Of a stretch of 64,000 nt of DNA, positions 42,199 through 51,580 are shown one piece after another (the first letter of the stretch is position 1; the number at the start of each line of letters is the position of its first letter). The DNA comes from Corynebacterium oculi. GTDB lineage: Bacteria > Actinomycetota > Actinomycetes > Mycobacteriales > Mycobacteriaceae. The stretch spans positions 762,294-826,293 of the forward strand of contig NZ_LKST01000001.1 of assembly GCF_001412105.1 (NCBI RefSeq), read 5' to 3'. The position numbers and the translations under genes are program-made. The notes below the pieces were generated by a model, which was not told the origin of the DNA, did no database searches, and was given only the letters and a program-made list of their open reading frames with translations.

Positions 42199-43107
42199 CT
42201 ATGCCCGCTCGATCCCGAAGAACTCCAGAACCGTATCGGTGGCAAAGTTCTTGGGCACGGTGGAATTGAGGTCATCGGGACTGCCGTCCCAGATGTGCAC
42301 GCCGCCGTCGATCCGATAGAACTCCGTGCGGGCATCGCAGCCCTGCCACACGGTGCGCTCGATGGTATCGGTCACGTACTTGCTCAGCGGCTCGCGGCAC
42401 TTATTGCGATCCACGTCCGCCTCGCGTGCCTCCCTAATGGAGTAGTACCTGGTTCCGTGCCGGGTACCGCCGTCATACTGCATCACCTGATCCGCGGTCC
42501 CGTGGATCGCCAGGATCGGCAAGGGGGACTCGGAGCAGCCGTCACGGATGCCGTCGTAATTGGCGGAGGACACGGAGGCCACGCCCTTAATCACGTCATC
42601 CACGCGGCAGCCGAGCAGCGTGGCAAAGCCCCCGCCGTTAGACATGCCCGCGGCAAAGACCCGCTCGCGGTCGATGGGATAGGTGGCCTCAAGGCGGCCC
42701 ATAATATCGCGCACCAGGGCCTCATCCCCCTTGTTCTCATTGGTCTGCGCGTAGGGGCCGCCGCCCCAGGCGCGGGTGAGGCCGTCCGGGTACACCACAA
42801 TAGCCTGGGCGTCCTCCATCTGCGTGTACTCCTGCATGAGAACCGCGTTCTCCTGCCACCCGTGGAACATAAAGAGCACTGCATGGCCCTTTTCCGGCGC
42901 GGGCTGGGTGGGCATGTCCACGATGAGTGAGCGATTCATACCCGCAGAAGACATGCTTATCACGGCGCTTTCCCCGGCAGCCACCTCCGGGAAGGGGGCG
43001 TAGCCCTCCTCCTCGGGGTCGTCTCCCGCAGAGACCAATCCCACCAGGGAAAGTCCGGCGATCACACCGACGGCAACGAGCGCGATTACGGCGCGGAGGC
43101 GCTTCAT
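42199..43107 (-). CDS. Secreted/anchored esterase, PHB depolymerase-LpqC type
   Basis: 302 residues. N-terminal hydrophobic signal/anchor (RAVIALVAVGVIAGLSLVGLVSAG), then an alpha/beta hydrolase of the LpqC family: VLFMFHGWQENA, VVYPDGLTRAWGGG, the nucleophile in AAGMSNGGGFATLLGC, Asp in AIHGTADQVMQYDGG and His in DGGVHIWDG. Four cysteines suggest disulphides outside the cell. Related proteins include feruloyl and PHB esterases; an envelope ester or siderophore is a plausible substrate. ATG 43107 overlaps the upstream ABC gene stop, so the three form an operon. Confidence 0.86.
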   Translation of the reverse strand: MKRLRAVIALVAVGVIAGLSLVGLVSAGDDPEEEGYAPFPEVAAGESAVISMSSAGMNRSLIVDMPTQPAPEKGHAVLFMFHGWQENAVLMQEYTQMEDAQAIVVYPDGLTRAWGGGPYAQTNENKGDEALVRDIMGRLEATYPIDRERVFAAGMSNGGGFATLLGCRVDDVIKGVASVSSANYDGIRDGCSESPLPILAIHGTADQVMQYDGGTRHGTRYYSIREAREADVDRNKCREPLSKYVTDTIERTVWQGCDARTEFYRIDGGVHIWDGSPDDLNSTVPKNFATDTVLEFFGIERA

Positions 43108-44765
43108 CCGCGGCGGCCCCTTGCCCAGGCCTGCCACAGTTGCGCGTACCGCCCACCGCGAGCGAGCAGTTCCTCGTGGCTGCCCGCCTCTATCACCTCG
43201 CCGTTATCCATGACCAAAACTCTATCTGCTAGGGCCACGTGGTCAAGACGGTGGGCCACCACCAAGGAAGATCGCCCACGTAACACCTCCGCCGCCGCGC
43301 TTTCCAGCAGCCCCGCGTGCGCGGAGCCTGCCTCCGCGGTGGCCTCGTCCAGGATCACCAGGGCCGGGTCAATCAGCAGGATTCTCGCCAGCGCTAACTG
43401 CTGGTTCTGCACCGGCTCCAGCGGCTCCTCGGTATCGAGGTCCTCCGCCCAGTCCGCCCCCACGCGGCGCAGCGCCTCGTGCATCTCCTTCTCGGTGGCT
43501 CCGGGGCAGGCCAGGCTGAGGTCCTCGCGGGGAGTACCAAAGGAGTTGATCTCCTGGGAGACCAGCGCCACCCTCCCGGCGCGCTCGGCGTCGGACAGCG
43601 TGGAGACCTCCACGGAATCGATCAGGGCCGCTCCCTGGGTGGGCACGCGCAGCCCGGCAAGCAGGGCGGCCACGGTGCTCTTTCCCGCGCCGGAGGCACC
43701 CACGAGGGCCACGCTGCGGCCGGGTTCGATGCGTAGGTCAATATCACGCACTGCCCGGTGCTCGCCGTAGGAGAAGGAAACCCCGCGCAGTTCCGCTACA
43801 CCCCGTGCCGCGCCCACTCCCGAATCCGGTTGGGGTTCGATCCGGGGGACGCCCACGATCCGCGCTAAGGAGGCGTAGGCCGATTGCACGGTGTCGAGGA
43901 CGCGCATGAGCATCATGATGGGGCCGCGCAGCCTGATGAGCATGAGCAGCGCGCCGGTCACGGCCCCCACGCTGAGGTCGAGCGCGTACCCGATGAGCAG
44001 GCCCAGCGCGATGGTCAAAAACTCGCACACGGTGATCCAGCTTTGGAGCACCACCATCGTGGTGCGCGCGGCGATGCCCGTGTCTCGCACCTTAAGGGAG
44101 GATTCGCGGATCCCCTCGTGGATTTTTCTTTCCATGCCGTAGGCGCGCACGGTCTCGGCACCGTGGACGGCCTCTAGCACCCGGCGGGCGCGCTCGCTGC
44201 GCATCGACTTTTCCCGCGCGTACTTGGCCGGGGCCACGCTCAGGTAGCGGCGGGCCCCGAGGTAGTACAGGGGGGCGACGAGGAGCACGAGGGCGAACTG
44301 CGCATCGACGCTCAACAGGGCCACCGCCGTGGCCGCGATGGTGAACACGGAACTCGAAAGAATGGGAATGGTCTGCGTGACGGCGGAGGAGAGTTCGGAG
44401 ACGTCGTCCGTGGAACGGCTCACGAGGTCCCCCGATCCGGCCTCCTCGACGCGATACACGGGCAGGGCGAGGGCGGTGCTCACCAGCGTGGCGCGCAGCC
44501 CGGCGATGCCGCGTTCCGCGCTGGTGGAAATGAGATAGAAGCCGGCCGCGCTCAGGGCGGCGGAGCATAACGCCGCGCCCACCAGGAGCCCCGATAGCCC
44601 CAGGAGGGAATCGCCGTTCATCACGGCATCCAACATCGTTCCCATGAGGTGAGGGATGGTCACGCTCATCGCGGAGCCGCCGAGCAGGAGGACGAGGGCC
44701 ACCACGGCTCGCGGCCGCAGCCTAAGTTCCTTGCGTATCTGCGCCCAGGTGGCTATCGGGAACAC
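43104..44765 (-). CDS. ABC exporter half-transporter with degenerate signature motif
   Basis: 553 residues: six membrane helices (about 1-310), then an ATPase domain with Walker A GASGAGKST, Q-loop LVSQEINSFG, Walker B LVILDEATAEAG with the catalytic Glu, and H-loop VVAHRLD. The LSGGQ signature is replaced by EPVQNQQLALARI. It pairs with the next gene (13-bp overlap), whose signature is canonical but whose Walker A is gone. Together they would have one complete ATP site. Siderophore or lipid export is a guess from the adjacent esterase. Confidence 0.88.
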   Translation of the reverse strand: MFPIATWAQIRKELRLRPRAVVALVLLLGGSAMSVTIPHLMGTMLDAVMNGDSLLGLSGLLVGAALCSAALSAAGFYLISTSAERGIAGLRATLVSTALALPVYRVEEAGSGDLVSRSTDDVSELSSAVTQTIPILSSSVFTIAATAVALLSVDAQFALVLLVAPLYYLGARRYLSVAPAKYAREKSMRSERARRVLEAVHGAETVRAYGMERKIHEGIRESSLKVRDTGIAARTTMVVLQSWITVCEFLTIALGLLIGYALDLSVGAVTGALLMLIRLRGPIMMLMRVLDTVQSAYASLARIVGVPRIEPQPDSGVGAARGVAELRGVSFSYGEHRAVRDIDLRIEPGRSVALVGASGAGKSTVAALLAGLRVPTQGAALIDSVEVSTLSDAERAGRVALVSQEINSFGTPREDLSLACPGATEKEMHEALRRVGADWAEDLDTEEPLEPVQNQQLALARILLIDPALVILDEATAEAGSAHAGLLESAAAEVLRGRSSLVVAHRLDHVALADRVLVMDNGEVIEAGSHEELLARGGRYAQLWQAWARGRRG

Positions 44766-46102
44766 TCGGCCACCTCCCGCCAGGCCGGGGCGCTGCTGTA
44801 GACCAGGGTGTGCCGCCCCTCTCGCTCCCCGGCCACGCGCTGCGCGATGGTGTACTCGGTCACGGAATCGACGGCCGTGGTGGGGTCGTTGAGCACCAGC
44901 ACGTCCGCCTCGGTGGCGATCGCCCGCGCCAGGGCTACCCGCTGGCGCTGCCCGCCGGACAGCGCGGTGCCACCCTCGCCCACCTCCTTATTCGGTATGT
45001 CTGAGGCCGCCGCCACCCACAAAGCATGGCGGGCCTTCTCCTCATCGGGGTGTACGTTCTCGTAGACGGTGCCGGAGAAGAGATCGGCGCGGTGTGGGGC
45101 CACCATCACCCCCGCCCCGGAGGAATACGGGCATTCCCCGGAACGCACCTCCAGGCCGGTGACCTCGGGGACCTCGGTGTTCCTGGGGTAATCTGGCGCG
45201 TCTAAGACCTGCTCGATTCGCTGCGCGCTGGCCTGGGCCGCCGCCCATCGGGAGGCGATGTTCTTCCCCAGCATGGTCATCGGGTGGATGATGAACTGCG
45301 TGATTCCCACCACGGTGATGAGTTCCCCCACGCTGATCCTTCCCTGCTGCGCCAGCACCGCGGCGGCGACGGCCAGGGCCACCACGTAGAGGGAACCCAC
45401 GGCATCGGTGGCGGCGTTCAATCGGGCGTGGGCGGCGTTAGCGGCCACGGTGCGCCGATACGCCTCGTCGGAGGCCGCGCGATAGCGCTGCCCCACCGCC
45501 CCTACCGCCCCGATCCCCTTGAGCGTGCGCAGGCCGTGCACGATGTTGGCGGCGAGGGCGGACGCCCGGGCCAGGCCTTCTTGGCGTCGAAAGGCGGCGC
45601 GGCGCAGGGGACGGGCCTGCCGCAGGGATACCCACACGATCAGCGGTCCCCCGCAGAGCACCGCCAGCCCCAGCGGTACCGAAACGTTCACCAGCACCAC
45701 GGCGGCATAGATCACCGAGGTCACCTCCGCCATCGGGAAGATGGTGAGCATGACGGCGTCGGCCACGCGGCGGGTATCCACGCTGGCCACGGAGAGCAAC
45801 GCGCCGGGAGGCATCGGCACCTGCGCGATCCGCCGGGTCACCTCCATGCGTAGTTCGTGATCCTTGCGCTGCACTGCGCGGATCCCCAGCCACCGCCCGG
45901 CGGCCCCGCACAAGGCGTTGAGGGTAAAGAGCGCGGCGAGCGCCCCCAGCCAAGGGAAAATACTCCCCCGCTCCGCGATAGCGCGATCAATAGCGTGCCC
46001 CACCACCACGGGGGTCAGGCCGTTGCACACAAAAGCCACGGAGACCAAGACCCCGGCGAGCAGGGAATCGCGCGAAAGGATGGTGCGGAGCAGAAAGGGC
46101 AC
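44753..46102 (-). CDS. ABC exporter half-transporter lacking Walker A
   Basis: Six membrane helices, then an ATPase domain that is about 40-50 residues short. After LEVRSGE the sequence goes CPYSSGAGVMVAPHRADLFSGTVYENV, so the P-loop and first core strands are absent, and no other frame contains them. Signature LSGGQRQRVALARA is perfect; Walker B VLVLNDPTTAVD has Pro instead of the catalytic Glu, as in known degenerate exporter halves. GTG 46102 fits a leaderless start (TAGGAT 46116-46111, 8 nt); an in-frame ATG at 46126 is possible but would overlap the divergent gene's start. Confidence 0.82.
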   Translation of the reverse strand: MPFLLRTILSRDSLLAGVLVSVAFVCNGLTPVVVGHAIDRAIAERGSIFPWLGALAALFTLNALCGAAGRWLGIRAVQRKDHELRMEVTRRIAQVPMPPGALLSVASVDTRRVADAVMLTIFPMAEVTSVIYAAVVLVNVSVPLGLAVLCGGPLIVWVSLRQARPLRRAAFRRQEGLARASALAANIVHGLRTLKGIGAVGAVGQRYRAASDEAYRRTVAANAAHARLNAATDAVGSLYVVALAVAAAVLAQQGRISVGELITVVGITQFIIHPMTMLGKNIASRWAAAQASAQRIEQVLDAPDYPRNTEVPEVTGLEVRSGECPYSSGAGVMVAPHRADLFSGTVYENVHPDEEKARHALWVAAASDIPNKEVGEGGTALSGGQRQRVALARAIATEADVLVLNDPTTAVDSVTEYTIAQRVAGEREGRHTLVYSSAPAWREVAECSR

Positions 46103-46106
46103 GAGG

Positions 46107-46116
46107 TACCATCCTA
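46107..46116. promoter_or_regulatory. Overlapping divergent -10 boxes of the ABC operon and methyltransferase gene
   Basis: Plus TACCAT (46107-46112) lies 8 nt before GTG 46121. Minus TAGGAT (46116-46111) lies 8 nt before GTG 46102. They share two base pairs and only 18 bp separate the two start codons, a very compact mutually exclusive promoter pair. Confidence 0.42.
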
Positions 46117-46120
46117 ATCC

Positions 46121-46900
46121 GTGCATCCCTCCAAGGCGGAGCGGCCTCGCTTCCGTACCCCCCAGCAGCGCCGGGTGGCCGCGCGCGCCTTTGACACGGG
46201 TGCGCGGGCCTATCACGACGCCCGCCCCGGATACCCGGAAGAGATCGTGGCGCTGCTTGACGGCGTGGGCACCGTGGTGGACATCGGCGCGGGGACGGGA
46301 AAGCTCACCGAGGCGCTGGCCCGGCGTCACGAGGTGCTGGCCCTCGACCCCAGCGCGGAGATGATTCACCTGGCCGCCCGCTACGCCCCGGCCTGGCGCG
46401 CCACGGCGGAGCACACCGGCCTAGCCACGCACTCCGTGGACGCCGCCGCCTGCGCCCAGACCTGGCACTGGGTGGACACCGCCCAGGCCTGCTCGGAACT
46501 CGATCGGATTCTTCGCCCCGGCGGCCGCGTGCTCCTGGCCTGGAATACCCTGGACGTATCCGATCCCTGGGTGCTCCGGCTGAGCCGGATCATGCACGCG
46601 GGGGACGTGCTGCGCCCGGGCTTTTACCCCGACCTCGCCGCTCCCTGGCGGGTTGCGGAGGAGCTGCGCACCGCCTGGACGGATCTCCTCACTCCCCCGG
46701 AGATCATCGCCCTGGCCCGCACCCGCTCCTACTGGCTGCGCTCCCCGGGGCACATCCGGCAACGGGTGGAGGCCAACCTAGAGTGGTACCTCTACGAGCA
46801 CTCGGGGTACAGCCCTTCGGATACCGTCTCTCTTCCTTATCGCTGCGACGCCTTCGTCCTCTCCCGCACGCGCACCGCGATGCGCACCGGGCTGCCGTGA
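46121..46900 (+). CDS. Class I SAM-dependent methyltransferase
   Basis: 259 residues. Motif [32 protein letters not shown], post-motif AQTWHWVD and [15 protein letters not shown] are those of the UbiE/methyltransferase-11 group with the AQ(A/T)WHW signature common in actinobacteria. The substrate is unknown. It probably starts leaderless at GTG 46121. Its last 64 bp overlap the 3' end of the convergent cmk-der gene, which is unusual for two conserved genes. Confidence 0.86.
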   Translation: MHPSKAERPRFRTPQQRRVAARAFDTGARAYHDARPGYPEEIVALLDGVGTVVDIGAGTGKLTEALARRHEVLALDPSAEMIHLAARYAPAWRATAEHTGLATHSVDAAACAQTWHWVDTAQACSELDRILRPGGRVLLAWNTLDVSDPWVLRLSRIMHAGDVLRPGFYPDLAAPWRVAEELRTAWTDLLTPPEIIALARTRSYWLRSPGHIRQRVEANLEWYLYEHSGYSPSDTVSLPYRCDAFVLSRTRTAMRTGLP

Positions 46901-48816
46901 AAGCCGAACTCCTCCCGCAACTTTCGCTCCAGGTAGCGGCGGTAACCGGCGTCGAGGAAGCCGGTGGTAAAGAGGACGATGGTGGGTGGGCGGGTGCTCG
47001 CCTGGGTGGCAAAGAGCACCTTGGGCAGGCGGTTATTCTTCATCGGCGGCGGGTTCTTGGCGATGGTCTCGCGCAGCCAATTGTTCAACCGGCCGGTAGA
47101 GATGCGCTGATCCCAGCTCTCCAGGGCCTCCAGCATGGCGGGTTCTAGCTTCTGCAAGGCGCGCCCGGTCTTGGCCGAGATGTTGATCCGGCTCACCCAG
47201 GGCAGGTGCGCGAGTTGCAGATCCAGCTCCCGGTCGAGTTCCCAGCGGCGATCCTCGTCCATGAGGTCCCACTTATTCATGCCGATCACCAGGGCCTTGC
47301 CCGCGTCGAGCACCATGCCCAGCACCCGCTGGTCCTGCTCGGAGATGGGTTCGGAGGCGTCGATGAGCATGACGCACACCTCCGCGGCGTCGATCACGCC
47401 CCGGGTGCGCAGGGAGGCGTAGTACTCATGGCCCTGGGCGTTTTTGACCTTCTTGCGCAGGCCAGCGGTGTCCACGAACTTCCACAGGTTCTGATCCAGC
47501 TGCACCAGGGAATCCACCGGATCCACGGTGGTACCGGCCACGTTATCCACCACCGAGCGTTCCTCGCCGGTGAACTTGTTGAGCAGGGAGGATTTGCCCA
47601 CGTTCGGCCGCCCCACCAGCGCCACCCGGCGCGGCCCGGAGACGATCGACGCCGCCCTGGGCTCCTCCGGGAAGGAGGCGATGATCTTATCCAGCACGTC
47701 CGCGCCGCCGCGCCCATGCTGCGCGGAGACCGGGTAGGGGTCACCCAGGCCGAGGGAATACAGCTCGGCTACGTCGGCGTACTGGGCATCCGAATCGAAC
47801 TTGTTGGCCACCAGGATCACGGGCACCTCGGAGCGCTGGAGCCGCCGCGCCATGATCTCATCGGTGGCGGTGATCCCCACCTTGGAGTCCACCACGAGCA
47901 CGATCACGTCCGCCGTGTCCATCGCGGCCTCGGCCTGGCGGGCGATGGCGGCGTGAATCCCCTTGACGTTGGGGTCCCAACCGCCGGTGTCTTGCACCCA
48001 AAAGCGCTGCCCGGCCCAGTCGGCAAGGTAACTCACGCGGTCGCGCGTCACGCCGGGGGTGTCCTCCACCACGGCCTCTCGGCGCCCAAGGAAGCGGTTG
48101 ACCAGGGAGGATTTGCCCACGTTCGGCCGCCCCACGATGGCCACCGTGCACAGGGCTTCCTTCTCGTGATCCTCCTCGTATTCCAGGGCCATCTCGCTGT
48201 CCAGGATCAGGCCGGTGAGGTTGTCGATGACCTCGTCCAGGGTCATCTCGGAGGTATCCACCACGATCGCGTCCTCGGCGGGGCGCAACGGGGAATCCGC
48301 CCGCGTGGAGTCCGCCTCGTCGCGGCGCTGCACGTCCGCCAGCACCGCCTCAAAATCGGCTTCGCGGCCCGCGGCGAGGTCTTGCTCGTAACGACGCCGC
48401 GCGCGCACCTCCGCCTGCGCCGTGAGGTAGATCTTCACCGGGGCTTCGGGAAACACCACGGTGCCGATGTCCCGGCCCTCGACGATCGCGCGACCCGCCT
48501 CTGCGGCGATCTTGCGCTGCAAGGCCACGAGGTTTCTGCGCACCTCGGGAATCGCGGAGATCGCCGAGACGTGCTTGGTTACCTCCGGCCCACGAATGGC
48601 CTCCTCGTCGAACTCCGTGGGCAATTCGGCGGTGGCCTTGATGACCTCTGCGGTGTCCCGCGGGTCTATCCCGGCCTCTAGCACGGCCAGGGTGGCCACG
48701 CGGTACATCGCCCCGGTATCCACGTACCGGGCGTCTAGGCGCTCCGCGAGCGCGCGGCACGTACTGGATTTTCCGGTTCCGGCCGGGCCGTCCACGGCCA
48801 CGATCAAGGCATTCAC
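46837..48816 (-). CDS. cmk-der: Cytidylate kinase fused to GTPase Der
   Basis: 659 residues in one frame. Residues 1 to about 215 are CMP/dCMP kinase ([44 protein letters not shown]). After about 15 linker residues ([12 protein letters not shown]) begins Der/EngA with two GTPase domains: [24 protein letters not shown]; then [21 protein letters not shown]; and the KH-like end FVRV-type region [11 protein letters not shown]. Der assembles the 50S ribosomal subunit. Fused Cmk-Der is known in some actinobacteria, while many relatives keep two overlapping genes. It starts in the stop of rluB. Confidence 0.94.
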   Translation of the reverse strand: MNALIVAVDGPAGTGKSSTCRALAERLDARYVDTGAMYRVATLAVLEAGIDPRDTAEVIKATAELPTEFDEEAIRGPEVTKHVSAISAIPEVRRNLVALQRKIAAEAGRAIVEGRDIGTVVFPEAPVKIYLTAQAEVRARRRYEQDLAAGREADFEAVLADVQRRDEADSTRADSPLRPAEDAIVVDTSEMTLDEVIDNLTGLILDSEMALEYEEDHEKEALCTVAIVGRPNVGKSSLVNRFLGRREAVVEDTPGVTRDRVSYLADWAGQRFWVQDTGGWDPNVKGIHAAIARQAEAAMDTADVIVLVVDSKVGITATDEIMARRLQRSEVPVILVANKFDSDAQYADVAELYSLGLGDPYPVSAQHGRGGADVLDKIIASFPEEPRAASIVSGPRRVALVGRPNVGKSSLLNKFTGEERSVVDNVAGTTVDPVDSLVQLDQNLWKFVDTAGLRKKVKNAQGHEYYASLRTRGVIDAAEVCVMLIDASEPISEQDQRVLGMVLDAGKALVIGMNKWDLMDEDRRWELDRELDLQLAHLPWVSRINISAKTGRALQKLEPAMLEALESWDQRISTGRLNNWLRETIAKNPPPMKNNRLPKVLFATQASTRPPTIVLFTTGFLDAGYRRYLERKLREEFGFHGSPVRIAVRVRERTKASQR

Positions 48817-49652
48817 ATTCCCACCGCCTTATACAGACTGGTCAATTCCGAGCTATTGAGCGCGCGCATGGAGCCGGGCTTTTGCTCGCCCAACTGCACC
48901 GTGTGGATCTTGGTGCGCACCAGGCGTTGCACGGGGTACCCCGCTGCCTTGAGCAGGCGACGCACGATGTGTTTGCGTCCCTCGTGCAGCTCCACCCGGA
49001 TGATGGACTGTCCGTTGTGCGTGTCTACCACCTGGGCGTAGTCCACCTTGGCGGGGCCGTCGTCAAGCTCCATGCCCTTGCGCAGGGTAGCCATGAGGGT
49101 TCGGTCGGCCTCGCCCAGCACGGTGGCCATGTACGTCTTAGCGATCTCGTACTTGGGGTGCATGAGCCGGTTGGCCAACTCGCCGTCGTTGGTGAGCATG
49201 ATGAGGCCCTCGGTATCCGCGTCCAGGCGGCCCACGTGGAAGAGACGCTTGCCTGCGGCCACGCGCTCGCCCACGATGTCTCCGATGCAGGGGCGGCCCA
49301 TGTCATCGTGCATGGTGGACTGCATGCCGCGCGGCTTATTAAGCACGAAGTACACGGTGTCCTCGTTGACGTTGACGCGCACACCATCGACGCGGATGAT
49401 GTCCACGTTGGGATCCACGCGCATCCCCTGGCGATCCACGACCTTGCCGTTGACCTCCACGCGCCCGGCGTCAATAAGGATCTCCGAGTGTCGCCGCGAG
49501 GCCACCCCGGCCTGGGCGAGGACCTTCTGAAGGCGAACTCCGCCCGCCGAGGGATTCTCGCGGCGCTCGTTGAGGCTCACGTTTTGGTGCCGCGCGGGGC
49601 GGGCAAAAGAGAGCTCGATGGGCTCGTCCTTCACAGATGCGTCCTTCCTCAT
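48813..49652 (-). CDS. rluB: 23S rRNA pseudouridine synthase RluB family
   Basis: 279 residues. N-terminal S4 RNA-binding domain ([34 protein letters not shown]), then the RsuA-type catalytic domain with the active Asp in [20 protein letters not shown] and [20 protein letters not shown]. It modifies U2605-equivalent bases in 23S rRNA. The first 30 residues before the S4 domain are charged and may be flexible. Position between scpB and cmk is conserved in actinobacteria. Confidence 0.94.
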   Translation of the reverse strand: MRKDASVKDEPIELSFARPARHQNVSLNERRENPSAGGVRLQKVLAQAGVASRRHSEILIDAGRVEVNGKVVDRQGMRVDPNVDIIRVDGVRVNVNEDTVYFVLNKPRGMQSTMHDDMGRPCIGDIVGERVAAGKRLFHVGRLDADTEGLIMLTNDGELANRLMHPKYEIAKTYMATVLGEADRTLMATLRKGMELDDGPAKVDYAQVVDTHNGQSIIRVELHEGRKHIVRRLLKAAGYPVQRLVRTKIHTVQLGEQKPGSMRALNSSELTSLYKAVGM

Positions 49653-49675
49653 ATGCTTACTGTGCGCCCGTCATC

Positions 49676-50203
49676 CTACCCCGAATACTCCTCATCAATA
49701 TGATCGAGTTCCGGTAAGAGCGGGGCGAGGTCGGGCAGGCGATCCAGGGAGTCCATGCCCATGAGTTCCAAGAACAACTCCGTGGTGGCATAGGTATAGG
49801 GCGCCTCCGCTTCCTTGATGAGCCCCCGCAATTGCAGGGTGCGCATGACGCCATCGACGTTCACGCCGCGCACGGCGGAGACCTGCGCCCGCGTCACCGG
49901 CTGGCGATACGCCACCACCGCGAGCGTCTCCAGCGCCGCCCGGGACAGCCGCGTCTGCGTGCCGTCAAGCACGAATGCCTCCACGGCCGGGGCGTTGGAC
50001 TGCCGGGTATAAAGCCGCCACCCTTCCTCGCTTTCCCGGAGGTCAAAGCCCGATGCTCGTTCATCAAACTCCGCGGCGATGGCGCGCAGGGTGTCTACCA
50101 CCACGCCCTCCTCTGCCTCCACCGCCCGGGCCAGCGCGGCGGGGGTGACCGGGGAGTCCACCACCAGCAAAATAGACTCGATCCGCGAACGCACCTCGTT
50201 CAC
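49676..50203 (-). CDS. scpB: Chromosome segregation/condensation protein ScpB
   Basis: 175 residues with two winged-helix domains: IESILLVVDSPVTPAALARAVE and the conserved LETLAVVAYRQPVTRAQVSAVRGVNVDGVMRTLQLRGLIKE. It is the kite subunit of the SMC-ScpAB condensin. The start is GTG 50203, overlapping the rhodanese stop (GTGA); a longer frame to 50275 would read an Arg/Gly-rich shadow of the upstream gene. Confidence 0.94.
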   Translation of the reverse strand: MNEVRSRIESILLVVDSPVTPAALARAVEAEEGVVVDTLRAIAAEFDERASGFDLRESEEGWRLYTRQSNAPAVEAFVLDGTQTRLSRAALETLAVVAYRQPVTRAQVSAVRGVNVDGVMRTLQLRGLIKEAEAPYTYATTELFLELMGMDSLDRLPDLAPLLPELDHIDEEYSG

Positions 50204-50784
50204 AGCAGCACCCGCACGTCCCCGTATCCCGCCACCGTGGCGGCCAGGGCACCCACGCAGGCCCCCTGCCCGCACAAGATCAGCGCCCGAGCGCTCCCCG
50301 CCCGCCGCTCCAGTTTCTCGCGGAGGTCCTCCGAGAAATACCCCTCGGCATCAACCAAGGCACGTTCCAGTTCCGCGTCTACCTCCACCGTGGTCACGTA
50401 ACCGTCGGCCTCTGGCTTATCCGCGATCCGTTCCCAGGCCACCTCCGCGGCGATCATGCCTCGGTTCTTGGGCTGCCCGGGTTCTCCGGTCGCCCGCCCC
50501 GAGGCCTCCCACGCCGCCATTCCCCCATCGAGCACGGCCACATTGTTCAGGCCCGCCACCTTGGCCAACCACCACACGTAGGCGGCCAACTCCCCATAGA
50601 TCACCACCGGGGTTTCATCGCTGATGCCCATGCGCACAAAGTACTCCCGGGGATCGTCTACCTGATCCTGCGCGTCCATCACCAGGGAACCCGGAATCGC
50701 TTTTTCCGGTTTCCGCGTGGCGTAGAGCAGCACCGCCTTGCCGCGTAGGCCCGCGCACTGCTCCACATCAATAATCGCTGCCAT
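50200..50784 (-). CDS. Rhodanese-like domain protein, probably non-catalytic
   Basis: 194 residues between scpA and scpB. A rhodanese fold is visible: AIIDVEQ, KAIPGSLVM, DDPREYFVRMGISDETPVVIYGELAAYVWWLAKVAGLNNVAVLDGGMAAWEASGR. The loop that should carry the catalytic Cys (CxxGxR) reads YGELAAYVW, so sulphur transfer is unlikely. A partial second domain ends ALILCGQGACVGALAA. Insertion of this gene in the scpAB operon is odd but both junctions are tight (GTGA; 16 bp). No clear Shine-Dalgarno. Confidence 0.75.
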   Translation of the reverse strand: MAAIIDVEQCAGLRGKAVLLYATRKPEKAIPGSLVMDAQDQVDDPREYFVRMGISDETPVVIYGELAAYVWWLAKVAGLNNVAVLDGGMAAWEASGRATGEPGQPKNRGMIAAEVAWERIADKPEADGYVTTVEVDAELERALVDAEGYFSEDLREKLERRAGSARALILCGQGACVGALAATVAGYGDVRVLL

Positions 50785-50800
50785 GCGCACCACGATACGG

Positions 50801-51580
50801 CTAATCCCAATTGGCCGCGGCCACCACCTCGGGGTCTACCTCCAGGCCCGTCCAGGACGCGCTCAGTTCCCCCAGAGGCTCGGGTTGATCCACCTCCACT
50901 GCCTTGGCCTTGTACAGCTCCAAAAGGGCCAGAAATCGGCCTACCACCTGCATGGATACCGCGCAGTCCCCGGTCAAAGCGGCAAAGGTCAACCACCGTT
51001 GTATCCCCGCTATCCGCAGCATCTCCATGAGTCGTCCCGCTTGCTCCGGCACGGACACCGCCACGTGGTGCAGGTGATCCGTTCCCACCTCCTCGGGAGG
51101 CTTGGGCCGCAGCGCCCCGGCGGCGATCTCGGCGAACCTCTCGCGGCTCGGCAGGGTCACCGGGGGTAGCAACCGGGCGAAGCGCTCCTCCATCGCCACG
51201 GCGCGCGGGTAGCGCCGCTGTGCGGCGCGCTGCCATTGCGCGAGCAGATCAGCCACCTTTTTATAGGCGCAGTACTGCAACAGGCGGGCAAAAAGCAGAT
51301 CCCTGGCGGACAGCAGTTCCATGTCTGCCTCATCGTCCACTTCTCCCCTGGGCACCAGGCGCGCCGCTTTGAGATCAAGCAGCGTGGACGCCACCACGAG
51401 GAACTCGGTGGTCTCCTCCAGATCCGCCTGCTCTCCCAGGGCCCTGGTATAGGCGATGAACTCATCGGTGACCTCAGCGAGGGCCACCTCTGTGACGTTG
51501 AGCCGCTTGGAGTGGATGAGCTGGAGCAAAAGATCAAAGGGCCCCTCGAAGTTATCGAGGGCCACGCGGAACTCGCTCAC
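50801..51580 (-). CDS. scpA: Chromosome segregation/condensation protein ScpA (kleisin)
   Basis: 259 residues. The kleisin N-terminal domain FRVALDNFEGPFDLLLQLIHSKRLNVTEVALAEVTDEFIAY is followed by LVVASTLLDLKAARLVP, and a C-terminal winged helix that binds the SMC head (DCAVSMQVVGRFLALLELYKAKAVEVDQPEPLGEL). Works with ScpB and Smc. The ATG overlaps the pldP stop by 4 bp. Confidence 0.95.
   Translation of the reverse strand: MSEFRVALDNFEGPFDLLLQLIHSKRLNVTEVALAEVTDEFIAYTRALGEQADLEETTEFLVVASTLLDLKAARLVPRGEVDDEADMELLSARDLLFARLLQYCAYKKVADLLAQWQRAAQRRYPRAVAMEERFARLLPPVTLPSRERFAEIAAGALRPKPPEEVGTDHLHHVAVSVPEQAGRLMEMLRIAGIQRWLTFAALTGDCAVSMQVVGRFLALLELYKAKAVEVDQPEPLGELSASWTGLEVDPEVVAAANWD

Noticed and set aside
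47206..48681. 491-residue open frame on plus, opposite cmk-der
   Set aside because: Entirely antisense to an essential gene, with no motif.
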